From contig NZ_AP029019.1 in assembly GCF_037101375.1 (NCBI RefSeq), positions 186,001 through 250,000 on the forward strand: a stretch of DNA of 64,000 nucleotides, read 5' to 3'. Shown here in pieces: positions 37,738 to 46,467 of the stretch. Under the pieces are notes generated by a model. That model had not been told where the DNA came from. It made no database searches and was given only the letters and a program-made list of their open reading frames with translations. The DNA comes from Acidovorax sp. DW039 (lineage in GTDB: Bacteria; Pseudomonadota; Gammaproteobacteria; Burkholderiales; Burkholderiaceae_C). The stretch's first letter is position 1; each line of letters opens with the position of its first letter. The position numbers were made by a program, and so were the translations under genes.

Positions 37738-39822
37738 ATGGAGACAAGCACAAATACCCCCCTGCGGACGGGCGCAGGGCAGCCGCCCTACGTTCCCCAG
37801 ATCCGCCTGTACCAGAACTGGCTGCGCGCTCAGCGTGGCCTGGAGTTTGGCAGTTACGACGCGCTGTGGCGCTGGTCCACCACCGAGCTGGATGCCTTCT
37901 GGCAAAGCGTGTGGGATTACTTCGATCTGCAGTCGCCCACCCCACACACGGCCGTGCTGGCCAGGAACACCATGCCCGGCGCGCAGTGGTTTCCGGGCGC
38001 GCAGGTGAACTATGTGCGGCAGGTGCTGCGGCATGTTGATGCCGCCCACGCGGCGGGCCTGCCCGCCATCATCAGCCGCAACGAAAAGGGCAACCATCGT
38101 GAACTTGCCTGGCCCGAGCTGCGCCGCCAGGTCGCGTCACTGGCACTGCACCTGAAGGCGCAGGGCGTGCAGCCCGGCGACCGTGTGGCCGCCTATCTGC
38201 CCAACGTGCCCGAGGCCATGATTGCCTTTCTGGCTACGGCGAGCATTGGCGCGGTGTGGAGCATTTGCGCGCCCGATATGGGCACGCATGCGGTGCTCGA
38301 CCGCTTTCGCCAGATCGAGCCCAAGGTGCTCATCAGCGTGGACGGTGTGACCTACGGCGGGCGCGACCACGACCGCACTGGCGTGCTGGCCGAGCTGCGC
38401 GCCGCCCTGCCCAGCGTGCAGCATGTGGTGCTGCTGGGTAACCTAAATGCTACGGTTTCTATAGCTGGTTGCGCTGATTGGACGGGCGCTACAGCCCGAA
38501 ATGATGCAGAGACTGCGGCATTTGAGCCGATGTGGCTCCCGTTCGACCACCCGCTGTGGATCGTCTATTCCAGCGGCACCACCGGGTTACCGAAGCCCAT
38601 CGTGCACGGTCACGGTGGCAGCATGCTGGTGGCGCTGCAGCTCAAGGTGCTGCACAACGACATTGGCTGCAGCTACGAGGCCAACAGCTTTGGCGAGCGT
38701 TACCACTGGTACAGCTCCACCGGCTGGGTGATGTGGAACGCGCAGATGAGCGGCCTGCTCTCGGGCACCACCTGCGTCATCTTTGATGGCAACCCCGGCG
38801 GCAGCAAGGAACACCCCGACTGGGGCGTGCTGTGGCGTTTTGCGGCTGAGACGGGGGTGACCTTCTTCGGCGCGGGCGCGGCATTTTTTGCCAACTGCAT
38901 GAAGGCGGGCATCACGCTCAGTGACTATGGCGACCTCACGCGCATCCGCGCGCTGGGCACCACGGGCTCGCCGCTCTCGCCCGAGGTGCAGCAGTGGGGG
39001 ACGGCGCAGTTTGAGGCGCTGGGCACACCCGATATGTGGTGGAACAACATTTCCGGGGGCACGGACTTCTGCGGCGCTTTCATCGGTGGAAACCGCGAGA
39101 TGCCACAGGTGCCCGGCGTGATGCAATGCCGCATGCTGGGCGCAGCGGTTGAAGCCTGGAATGCCGAAGGCCAGCCAGTGACCGACGAGGTGGGCGAGCT
39201 GGTCTGTGCGCAGCCCTTGCCGTCCATGCCGCTGTACCTGTGGGGCGACAAGGACGGAAGCCGTTACCTGTCCAGTTACTTCGACATGTACCCCGCAGGC
39301 CACGGCCGCCAACCCGGCGGGGGCGATGGACCCGCGAGCATGGGCGCGGTATGGCGGCATGGCGACTGGCTCAAGATCGACGGGGCCACGGGCGGCTGCA
39401 TCATCTACGGCCGCAGCGACGCCACCATCAACCGCCACGGCCTGCGCATGGGCACGAGCGAGATCTACAGCGCAGTCGAATCCTTGCCCGAGGTGCTCGA
39501 CAGCCTGGTCGTGGACCTGGAATACCTGGGCCGCGAGAGCTACATGCCCCTGTTTGTGGTGCTGCGCGCCGGGGTGGTGCTGGACGACGTATTGCGGGCC
39601 CGCATCAACACCGCAGTGCGCACCGCTTTAAGCCCGCGCTTTGTGCCGGATGACATCTTTGCCGTGGCGGAAGTGCCCCGCACGCTCAGCGGCAAAAAGC
39701 AGGAGCTGCCCATCAAGAAGCTGCTGCTGGGCCAGCCCATCGAGAAGGTGGTGAACAGGGACGCGATGGCCAATCCGGGGTGTCTGGATTGGTATGTGGC
39801 GTTTGCTGCAAGTCGGGCCTAG
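37738..39822 (+). CDS. aacS: Acetoacetyl-CoA synthetase
   Basis: 694 residues, ANL superfamily. Start at 37738 chosen by family length; upstream in-frame ATGs exist and the ribosome-binding site is weak. AMP-binding motif IVYSSGTTGLPKPIVHGHGG, then WMMWNAQMSG-type core, GATGGCIIYGRSDATINRHG and the C-terminal SGKKQELPIKKLL with the catalytic Lys. Activates acetoacetate for PHB/ketone metabolism. Residues ~236-255 are encoded by a copy of the dispersed repeat, placed just before the P-loop-like motif. Confidence 0.88.
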   Translation: METSTNTPLRTGAGQPPYVPQIRLYQNWLRAQRGLEFGSYDALWRWSTTELDAFWQSVWDYFDLQSPTPHTAVLARNTMPGAQWFPGAQVNYVRQVLRHVDAAHAAGLPAIISRNEKGNHRELAWPELRRQVASLALHLKAQGVQPGDRVAAYLPNVPEAMIAFLATASIGAVWSICAPDMGTHAVLDRFRQIEPKVLISVDGVTYGGRDHDRTGVLAELRAALPSVQHVVLLGNLNATVSIAGCADWTGATARNDAETAAFEPMWLPFDHPLWIVYSSGTTGLPKPIVHGHGGSMLVALQLKVLHNDIGCSYEANSFGERYHWYSSTGWVMWNAQMSGLLSGTTCVIFDGNPGGSKEHPDWGVLWRFAAETGVTFFGAGAAFFANCMKAGITLSDYGDLTRIRALGTTGSPLSPEVQQWGTAQFEALGTPDMWWNNISGGTDFCGAFIGGNREMPQVPGVMQCRMLGAAVEAWNAEGQPVTDEVGELVCAQPLPSMPLYLWGDKDGSRYLSSYFDMYPAGHGRQPGGGDGPASMGAVWRHGDWLKIDGATGGCIIYGRSDATINRHGLRMGTSEIYSAVESLPEVLDSLVVDLEYLGRESYMPLFVVLRAGVVLDDVLRARINTAVRTALSPRFVPDDIFAVAEVPRTLSGKKQELPIKKLLLGQPIEKVVNRDAMANPGCLDWYVAFAASRA
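38445..38504 (+). repeat. Dispersed double-hairpin repeat, copy 4, inside aacS
   Basis: AAATGCTACGG..TATAGCTGGTTGCGCTGATT then GGGCGCTACAGC. Matches the intergenic copies but stays in frame within the synthetase gene. Confidence 0.65.
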
Positions 39823-39854
39823 CAAGCTGCCTTCGCAGGCAATTCTGCAGAAAA

Positions 39855-39873
39855 GACGGCCAAAAAGGCCGTC
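39855..39873. terminator. Hairpin after aacS
   Basis: GACGGCC / GGCCGTC stem with A5 loop, 33 bp after the aacS stop. The T-run (TTTT) follows only on the minus strand, so it is a weak candidate for aacS itself. The remainder of 39823-40191 is AT-richer near 40060-40100 and carries GTTAAAA twice, 11 bp apart (40076 and 40087), probably part of the luxR promoter. Confidence 0.4.
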
Positions 39874-40191
39874 CCACAGTCCGGCCCACAGCCGCGTATG
39901 GAGCGGCTGGTTACATTTTCCTTGCCCTCCATTGCCGGGTGGGCCGTGCGAACCCGAGCCGGGCCGTGCCCATACGTAGCTCCGCAGCGCAATCGTTATC
40001 ACTTATCAGCAACTCCCTTGGGTTGCATTCCTCGCCTACCAATATCCCCATGGATTTCACGCCAAAATTACAATAGTTAAAACATTGTTAAAATTTTGAC
40101 GAGGAGACTCGCACAGACAAAGCAAACCAAGAAAACACGCGCCAAGTAAAGCTTTGTCGTATTGGGATTCAGCAAAAAGCGAGGTTGGGAG

Positions 40192-40908
40192 ATGGATATC
40201 TGGGCGCAAAACGTACTGCAGATTTCCGCGTGGACGTCGGACGATGTTCAGGGCCTGTTTGGCCACATTCAACAGGCGGCGCAAGACCTGGGCTTTGAGT
40301 ACTGCGCCTATGGCCTGCAAATGCCGTTGCCGCTGACCCGGCCCAAGACCATTTTGCTGAACAACTACCCCGTGGCGTGGCAAAAGCGCTACCGCGAAGC
40401 CGGCTTTTTGGCCATTGATCCGACGGTGGCGCAGGGCCGGCGCAGTCGGCTTCCCATCGTCTGGAACGAAGCGCTGTTTGCTCGCACCCCCGAGTTTCTG
40501 GAAGAAGCCCAAGGCTGCGGTCTGCGCGTGGGCTGGGCGCAGTCCAGTCTGGACCTCAATGGTGTCATTGGCATGCTCACGCTGGCCCGCACGGGCGAGC
40601 CTTTGCAAAGCGCCGAATTGCAGGCCAAGCAGACGCGCATGCAGTGGCTGGTGCAGATATCTCACCAGATTATTGGCAGCAGATATATTCGCCAGTTGCG
40701 TGATTCTGATATTCCCCAGCTCACGCCCCGAGAAATCGAGATATTGAAATGGTATGCGGATGGTAAAACCGCATCGGATATCGGGAATATATTGAATATC
40801 TCCGTTGATACCGTGAAATTCCACACCAAGAACTGCGTATCAAAGCTCGGTGCTCCCAACAAGACTGCGGCGGTGGTCCGCGCCGTGATGATGGGGCTTC
40901 TGGCGTGA
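40192..40908 (+). CDS. luxR: LuxR-type AHL-responsive transcriptional regulator
   Basis: 238 residues, the usual length. The autoinducer-binding domain holds the conserved Trp63, Tyr67, Asp76, Pro77 and Trp91 (numbered here). The C-terminal HTH is LTPREIEILKWYADGKTASD followed by IGNILNISVDTVKFHTKN. The ATG at 40192 is preferred over a TTG at 40162. Lies 142 bp upstream of luxI in the same direction, with a lux box between, so the pair should form a positive feedback loop. Confidence 0.9.
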   Translation: MDIWAQNVLQISAWTSDDVQGLFGHIQQAAQDLGFEYCAYGLQMPLPLTRPKTILLNNYPVAWQKRYREAGFLAIDPTVAQGRRSRLPIVWNEALFARTPEFLEEAQGCGLRVGWAQSSLDLNGVIGMLTLARTGEPLQSAELQAKQTRMQWLVQISHQIIGSRYIRQLRDSDIPQLTPREIEILKWYADGKTASDIGNILNISVDTVKFHTKNCVSKLGAPNKTAAVVRAVMMGLLA

Positions 40909-40920
40909 ACCTGCTGCCAA

Positions 40921-40944
40921 ACAGTTTTATTTGTGGAAAACTGT
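40921..40944. other. Inverted repeat after luxR
   Basis: ACAGTTTT / AAAACTGT, 8-bp arms with an 8-base loop, 12 bp after the luxR stop. No U-tract follows; it may be a weak terminator or an operator. Confidence 0.35.
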
Positions 40945-40976
40945 AATGATTTGGAAGAATTTCTTACTTCCAACAC

Positions 40977-40996
40977 TCCTACCCGAAAGGGTAGGT
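40977..40996 (+). promoter_or_regulatory. lux box upstream of luxI
   Basis: TCCTACCCGAAAGGGTAGGT, a near-perfect 20-bp palindrome with the CT-N12-AG spacing of LuxR-type sites. It ends 54 bp before the luxI ATG, right for an element just upstream of -35. Confidence 0.8.
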
Positions 40997-41023
40997 ACTG
41001 GCTACTCCCGTTACTGATGCAAT

Positions 41024-41040
41024 TCCCTTGTTCAAAGGGA
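41024..41040 (+). promoter_or_regulatory. Hairpin covering the luxI ribosome-binding site
   Basis: TCCCTT / AAGGGA, 6-bp arms with loop GTTCA. The 3' arm contains the Shine-Dalgarno AGGGAG ahead of the ATG at 41051, so folding would mask it. Confidence 0.45.
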
Positions 41041-41050
41041 GTGCTTCAAT

Positions 41051-41692
41051 ATGCATATCATTTCGGGAACCGTTAACACCATTACTTCGGACGTCATTAT
41101 CAAATTGGGGCAATACCGGCACAAGGTATTTGTCGAGACTCTGGGCTGGCCGTTGCCGGTCGAATCCCAGCTGGAGTTTGACCAGTTTGATCGCAGTGAT
41201 ACCCAGTACCTGATTGCCTTCAATCAGAACCGCCAGATCATCGGCACCGGCCGACTGTTGCCGTGCAACAAGCCCTATCTGCTGGCGGATGTGTTTCCTG
41301 AGCTGATGGAGGGCGGCTCTATTCCCCGAGGGGCGGATGTGTGGGAGCTTTCGCGGTTCGCTTCCATGGACTTTTCAGGGGGGCACACCCCCCAGGCTGC
41401 GGCCCAGTTCCATTCGCCCACTTCGCCTGTGCTGCTGCAGGCGGCGCTCGATCTGGCCGCCCAGGCCGGTGTCTCCCGGCTGATTACTGTGTCGCCACTG
41501 GGCATTGAGCGCATCCTGCGCCGCCTGGGCTTTTCGGCCTGCCGCGCGGCCCCCCCACGCCGCGTGGGAGGCGAGCTGCTGTTTGCCTGCTGGATTGATG
41601 TGCCCAAGGCCAAGCCCGCTCCCAACCCTTATGCGCTGGTGCCCTCCATCGACCTGTTCAGGGCAGAGGTGGAGCAGCGTGCCGTTTTCTGA
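41051..41692 (+). CDS. luxI: LuxI-type N-acyl-homoserine lactone synthase
   Basis: 213 residues with all invariant positions of the family: Arg23, Phe27, Trp33, Asp44, Asp47, Arg68, Phe82, Glu99 and Arg102 (numbered here). Makes an AHL from SAM and acyl-ACP; the acyl chain length cannot be read. Starts 55 bp after the lux box. Downstream, 446 bp without a credible gene separate it from the NRPS gene. Confidence 0.92.
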   Translation: MHIISGTVNTITSDVIIKLGQYRHKVFVETLGWPLPVESQLEFDQFDRSDTQYLIAFNQNRQIIGTGRLLPCNKPYLLADVFPELMEGGSIPRGADVWELSRFASMDFSGGHTPQAAAQFHSPTSPVLLQAALDLAAQAGVSRLITVSPLGIERILRRLGFSACRAAPPRRVGGELLFACWIDVPKAKPAPNPYALVPSIDLFRAEVEQRAVF

Positions 41693-41837
41693 TGCCTGCA
41701 ACCCTGGGCTGACTGTGGAGTCCGCCCATTCGCAGGCTGAGGGGCCGGGTGACAACCTTCAGTGCACTCTGATGCCGACGGCTGTCAACGCCACTCACGA
41801 TGGCTGCATCCGCCGCGATCTGTCGCTTTCTGCTCCG

Positions 41838-41857
41838 ACCTACACCAACGGGTAGTA
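41838..41857 (+). promoter_or_regulatory. Second lux-box-like site, upstream of the NRPS gene
   Basis: ACCTACACCAACGGGTAGTA: CT-N12-AG spacing preserved and 14 of 20 positions identical to the luxI box, with weaker dyad symmetry. It lies 281 bp before the NRPS ATG in a 446-bp gap where no other feature was seen. Confidence 0.5.
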
Positions 41858-42138
41858 CCACCGCAAAGGGGGCCGTCTTCCAATTCACAGGAAGGCAAAG
41901 TGGCTTCGGTCTCTCCGGCTCCAAACCCCATTGCTCCATGGCTCAAGACCAGTGCACGCCCCACGCAGGCGTGCCTGCAGACACAGAGGTGGCATCGCAT
42001 GCCTGCACGCAACTGCACGCTACATCCGCGAACCATTTGCCCCGGCGACCCGTACCGGTGCATTCATGTGCCCAAGCCTGGCGTCTTCCCGCTTTCCCGT
42101 TCCTTCTTGTCTTGCTCATCCACTGACGGAGTTGCTTC

Positions 42139-45100
42139 ATGCATACCTTCTCTCCTCTTGCTGAAACCCGGCCGCTGACTTCTGCACAGATGGGCATGTG
42201 GCTTGGTTCCAAGCTGGCATCGCGTGATGCCAACCTCAACCTGGCCGAGGCCATCGATATCCACGGCCCCCTGTCGCACGAACTGTTTCTGGCGGCGCTG
42301 CGCATCGTCAGCCGGGAGGCGGAAACCGTGCGGCTGCGCTTCATCGACACCCCGCAGGGCCCGCGCCAGCAGCTCCAGCCGGAGTTCAACGGCTCGTTCC
42401 CCGTCGTCGATTTCAGTGGCGAAGCAGACCCGCGCCACGCCGCAGATCGGTGGATGGCAGCCGACTACACCCAGAAGCAGGACCTGGCGAGCGGACAGCT
42501 GTGGCTGTGTGCGTTGCTGCGCCTGGCACCTGACCATCACGTCTGGTACCACCGCGCTCACCACATCGTGCTCGATGGGTATGGCGGCGGTCTGATGGCC
42601 CGCCGTGTGGCGGACGTGTACAACGCCCTGTCGCGGGGGCAGCCGTTGCCTGAGGCATCGTCGCTGGCACCGCTGTCTGTGCTGTGGGAAGAAGACAGCC
42701 ACTACCGCACATCGGAGCGTGCGCTGCGCGATCGCAAGTACTGGATGGAGCAATTCCACGACCGGCCCGCGCCCTTCACCCTGGCGCAAGGGCGCAGCGT
42801 GAACGTGGGGGGACTGTTGCGTCGCACCGTGTACTGGCCTGCAGCGCGGGTCAATGCACTGCGCGAGATCGCACTCCAGCACGACGGCACTCTGCCCCAG
42901 ATCCTGATTGCAGCCACGGCGGCCTACCTGTACCGGGTGACAGGAGTGTCCGACCTCGTTGTGGGCGTGCCCGTCACTGCACGCTACACCGATCGCATGC
43001 GCCGCACCCCGGGCATGGCCGCCAACGCCTTGCCCCTGCGCCTGCGCATGCGGCCCGATCTGCCGTTTACCGACCTGCTGCGTGAAGTGGGCAAGCAGAT
43101 GCGCCAGCTGCTGCGGCACCAGGCCTACCGCTACGAGCAGTTGCGCGAGGACCTGGGCCTGCTGGCAGACAACCATCAGCTCTTCACCACCGTCATCAAC
43201 GTGGAGCCGTTCGATTACGACCTCCAATTTGGCGAGCAGCCCGCGCGCCTGCGCAACCTCTCCAACGGCACGGCGCAAGACCTGGGCATCTTTTTGTACG
43301 AGCGTGGCAACGGTCAGGATCTGCAGATCGACTTTGATGCCAATCCCGCCCTCTACACCGGCAAGGTGCTGGCAGACCATCAGGCCCGCCTGCTCCGGCT
43401 GCTGGACGCTCTCGCACTGGCACCGGGTCAGGCCGTGGGGCTGCTGGACATCCTCCACGATGCAGAGCGTGAACAGGTGCTGCATGGCTGGAACGCCACG
43501 GCCCATCCACACCCCCGAGCCCACCTGACCGAACTAGTGGAGGCAGGCCTGGCCCAGCAACCCGATGCGATTGCGCTGCGCTTTGAAGGCCAGTCCATGA
43601 CCCGGGCTGAGCTGGACCGCCGGGCCCAGCGCTGGGCAGACCATCTGGCAACCTTGGGTGCAGGGCCTGAGCGCATCGTGGCGCTGGCCATCCCCCGCTC
43701 ACTGGAGCTGATGGTGGCGCTGGTGGCGGTGCTCAAGAGCGGTGCCGCCTACCTGCCTGTGGACCCCGACTTTCCCGCGGACCGCCTCGCCTACATGCTG
43801 GAAGATGCCCAGCCCGTCTGCCTGATGACGACCGCAGGCCTGACGGACCGCTTTGATGCCGCCATTCCCCGCTGCCTGCTGGATGGCCCGGAGCCCGAGG
43901 TGAGCAAGACCCAGCGCGTGCCTGTGCCCATCGACGCATCGCACCCTGCCTATGTCATCTACACCTCCGGCTCCACCGGCCGGCCAAAGGGCGTGGTGGT
44001 GAGCCATGGGGCCATCGTCAACCGCCTGCGCTGGATGCAGGCGGAATATGGCCTGCGGGCCGATGACCGCGTGCTGCAGAAAACGCCGTCGAGCTTCGAC
44101 GTTTCCGTGTGGGAATTCTTCTGGCCCCTCATGACGCAGGCCACTCTGGTGCTGGCGCGCCCCGGCGGTCACCGCGAGCCCGACTACCTGGCCCGCCTGA
44201 TCACACAGGAAGCCATCACCACCATCCACTTTGTGCCGTCCATGCTGGAGGTGTTTCTGATGGAGCCTGCTGCCGCGCGCTGCACATCGCTGCGCCGCGT
44301 GATGTGCAGTGGCGAGGCGCTGCCCGTGCCGCTGGTGGAGAGCTTTCACCGCACGCTGGGCTGTGAGCTGCACAACCTCTACGGCCCCACCGAGGCGGCG
44401 GTGGATGTCACGGCCTGGCACTGCACACCGCAGGCCTGTGCCGGCCTAGCGCGCATTCCGATTGGCAAGCCCATCTGGAACACACAGATGTACGTGCTCG
44501 ATGCCTGCCTGCAACCCGTGCCCCCCGGCGTGACGGGTGAGCTGTACATCGCAGGCGACGGGCTGGCGCGCGGCTACCTGAACCGCAGCGCGCTCACGGC
44601 CGAGCGCTTCATTGCCAACCCCCACGGTCCTGAAGGCAGCCGCATGTACCGCACGGGCGACCTGGCCCTGTGGCGTGATGACGGCACCATCGACTTTCTG
44701 GGCCGCGCAGACCATCAGGTCAAACTGCACGGCCTGCGCATCGAGCTGGGCGAGATCGAGGCCACGCTGCAAAGCCACCCGCAGGTGCTGCAGGCCGCCG
44801 TGGTGGTGCGTGAGGCAGCGCCCGGCGACCGCATGCTGGTGGCGTACTGCGTGATGGAGGGCGGCACCGAAATCGATACCGCCGCCCTGCGCGCCCATCT
44901 GGCCCAGCATCTGCCGGACTACATGCTGCCCAGCGCCTTCGTGGCCATGGAGTCCCTGCCCCTGGGCCCCAGCGGCAAGCTGGACCGCAAGGCGTTGCCT
45001 GCTCCTGTCATGACCGTGCATGAAATTCACTACGTGGGCCCGCGCACACCCACCGAAAAGGCCTTGGCCGACCTCTGGTGCAAGGCCCTCAAGCTCGAAC

Positions 45101-46452
45101 GTGTGGGCGTGCACGACAACTTCTTCGACCTGGGCGGTCATTCCCTGCTGGCCATCCAGCTGGGCATGCAGATCCGCGACCGCCTGCACCCGGACTTTCC
45201 GCCTGCGGAGCTGTACAGCCGCCCCTCCATTGCCGAGCTGGCGCAATGGCTGGAAAACGCCGAGGCGGAGAACCCCACCATCGACCTCATGACACAGATC
45301 GTGCTGCCCGATCACATCGGCGCCCCGCAGGGGCTGCAGCCTCCGGCGGCTGCGGCGCAAAAAGTCTTCCTGACGGGCGCGAGCGGCTTTGTCGGCAGCT
45401 ACCTGCTGGCCACGCTGCTGCGGGACACGGCCGCCACGGTGGTCTGCCATGTGCGCGCCCCGGACGAGGCCGCAGGCCGCGAGCGTCTGCAGCAGACGCT
45501 GGCCGAGCGCCAACTGAACGTGCCGTGGGACGACCGCCGCATCCAGGTGGTGACGGGTGATCTGGCCGCCCCCCATCTGGGCATGAGCACGGCCGCCGTG
45601 CGCCAGGTTCAGGACGAGTGCGATGCCATCTACCACTGCGCGGCCCAGGTGGACTATTTGCATCCTTACGCCACACTCAAGCCTGCCAATGTGGACAGCC
45701 TCATTGCCCTGCTGGAGTGGACGGTGCAGGGGCGGCCCAAGGCCCTGCATTTCGTCTCCACCCTGGCCGTGATCGGCATGAACCCCGAGACCGCCATCGT
45801 CAACGAAGGGGCAGCGCTGGCCACGCCAGAAGGCCTGGTGGGCGGTTACGCGCAGAGCAAGTGGGTGGCCGATTGCCTGGCCCGCGCCGCGCAGGCCCGG
45901 GGCCTGCCCGTCACCATCTACCGGCTGGGCTCGGTCACGGGCGACCACCAGAACGCCGCCTGCAACGAGATGGACGTCTTCTGGCGCGTGGCCCGGCTGT
46001 ATGCCGACATGGAGACCATCCCCGATCTGGACCTGCCCTTGAACCTGACCCCTGTGGACGACGTGGCCAGCGCCATCGTCCGCCTGGGGCAGCAGCGCGA
46101 CGCCTGGGGGCAGATCTACCACCTGCTGGGCAGCCAGCCCCTGCATGTGCGTGATGTGTGCGAGGTGTTCGAGCAGATTGGCAGGCCCCTGCAAAAGGCT
46201 GGGCTGGATGAGTGGCTGGAGCAGGCGCACCAGCGCCTGGCCGTCACGCAGGACCATGACCTCGCAGCCTTGCTTGCCATTCTCAACGGCTACGACCCTC
46301 AGGGGCAGGTGCCCGTGCTGTGCGGCCAGGCCACGCAGGCGCGGCTGGACCGCATGGGCTCGCCCATTCGCCCGGTAGACCGGCCTTTGCTGCAGCGCTA
46401 CTTCCAGAACCTGGGCATTGGCCAGACGCCGTCCCAGCCCATGTTGTCCTGA
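42139..46452 (+). CDS. One-module NRPS: condensation, adenylation (Ser-like), carrier, thioester reductase
   Basis: 1437 residues. Condensation domain about 10-440 with HHIVLDG (141-147); adenylation domain about 465-955 with YTSGSTGRPKG, LYGPTEAAVD and YRTGDL; carrier LGGHSLL (Ser1002); terminal Rossmann reductase from 1076 (FLTGASGFVGSYL) with YAQSK (Tyr1237, Lys1241). The specificity residues read D-V-W-H-M-S-L-V-D-K, one change from the EntF serine code. C-A-T resembles EntF, but the thioesterase is replaced by a reductase, so release should yield an aldehyde or alcohol. With no earlier module, the C domain probably takes an acyl donor in trans. GGAG precedes the ATG. Confidence 0.88.
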   Translation: MHTFSPLAETRPLTSAQMGMWLGSKLASRDANLNLAEAIDIHGPLSHELFLAALRIVSREAETVRLRFIDTPQGPRQQLQPEFNGSFPVVDFSGEADPRHAADRWMAADYTQKQDLASGQLWLCALLRLAPDHHVWYHRAHHIVLDGYGGGLMARRVADVYNALSRGQPLPEASSLAPLSVLWEEDSHYRTSERALRDRKYWMEQFHDRPAPFTLAQGRSVNVGGLLRRTVYWPAARVNALREIALQHDGTLPQILIAATAAYLYRVTGVSDLVVGVPVTARYTDRMRRTPGMAANALPLRLRMRPDLPFTDLLREVGKQMRQLLRHQAYRYEQLREDLGLLADNHQLFTTVINVEPFDYDLQFGEQPARLRNLSNGTAQDLGIFLYERGNGQDLQIDFDANPALYTGKVLADHQARLLRLLDALALAPGQAVGLLDILHDAEREQVLHGWNATAHPHPRAHLTELVEAGLAQQPDAIALRFEGQSMTRAELDRRAQRWADHLATLGAGPERIVALAIPRSLELMVALVAVLKSGAAYLPVDPDFPADRLAYMLEDAQPVCLMTTAGLTDRFDAAIPRCLLDGPEPEVSKTQRVPVPIDASHPAYVIYTSGSTGRPKGVVVSHGAIVNRLRWMQAEYGLRADDRVLQKTPSSFDVSVWEFFWPLMTQATLVLARPGGHREPDYLARLITQEAITTIHFVPSMLEVFLMEPAAARCTSLRRVMCSGEALPVPLVESFHRTLGCELHNLYGPTEAAVDVTAWHCTPQACAGLARIPIGKPIWNTQMYVLDACLQPVPPGVTGELYIAGDGLARGYLNRSALTAERFIANPHGPEGSRMYRTGDLALWRDDGTIDFLGRADHQVKLHGLRIELGEIEATLQSHPQVLQAAVVVREAAPGDRMLVAYCVMEGGTEIDTAALRAHLAQHLPDYMLPSAFVAMESLPLGPSGKLDRKALPAPVMTVHEIHYVGPRTPTEKALADLWCKALKLERVGVHDNFFDLGGHSLLAIQLGMQIRDRLHPDFPPAELYSRPSIAELAQWLENAEAENPTIDLMTQIVLPDHIGAPQGLQPPAAAAQKVFLTGASGFVGSYLLATLLRDTAATVVCHVRAPDEAAGRERLQQTLAERQLNVPWDDRRIQVVTGDLAAPHLGMSTAAVRQVQDECDAIYHCAAQVDYLHPYATLKPANVDSLIALLEWTVQGRPKALHFVSTLAVIGMNPETAIVNEGAALATPEGLVGGYAQSKWVADCLARAAQARGLPVTIYRLGSVTGDHQNAACNEMDVFWRVARLYADMETIPDLDLPLNLTPVDDVASAIVRLGQQRDAWGQIYHLLGSQPLHVRDVCEVFEQIGRPLQKAGLDEWLEQAHQRLAVTQDHDLAALLAILNGYDPQGQVPVLCGQATQARLDRMGSPIRPVDRPLLQRYFQNLGIGQTPSQPMLS

Positions 46453-46467
46453 AGCGGGAGACACCCT

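Noticed and set aside
41693..42138. Small frames (41762-42178 plus, 41785-42063 minus) between luxI and the NRPS gene
   Set aside because: No ribosome-binding site, Cys/His-rich composition and no family pattern; the gap is better explained as regulatory DNA.
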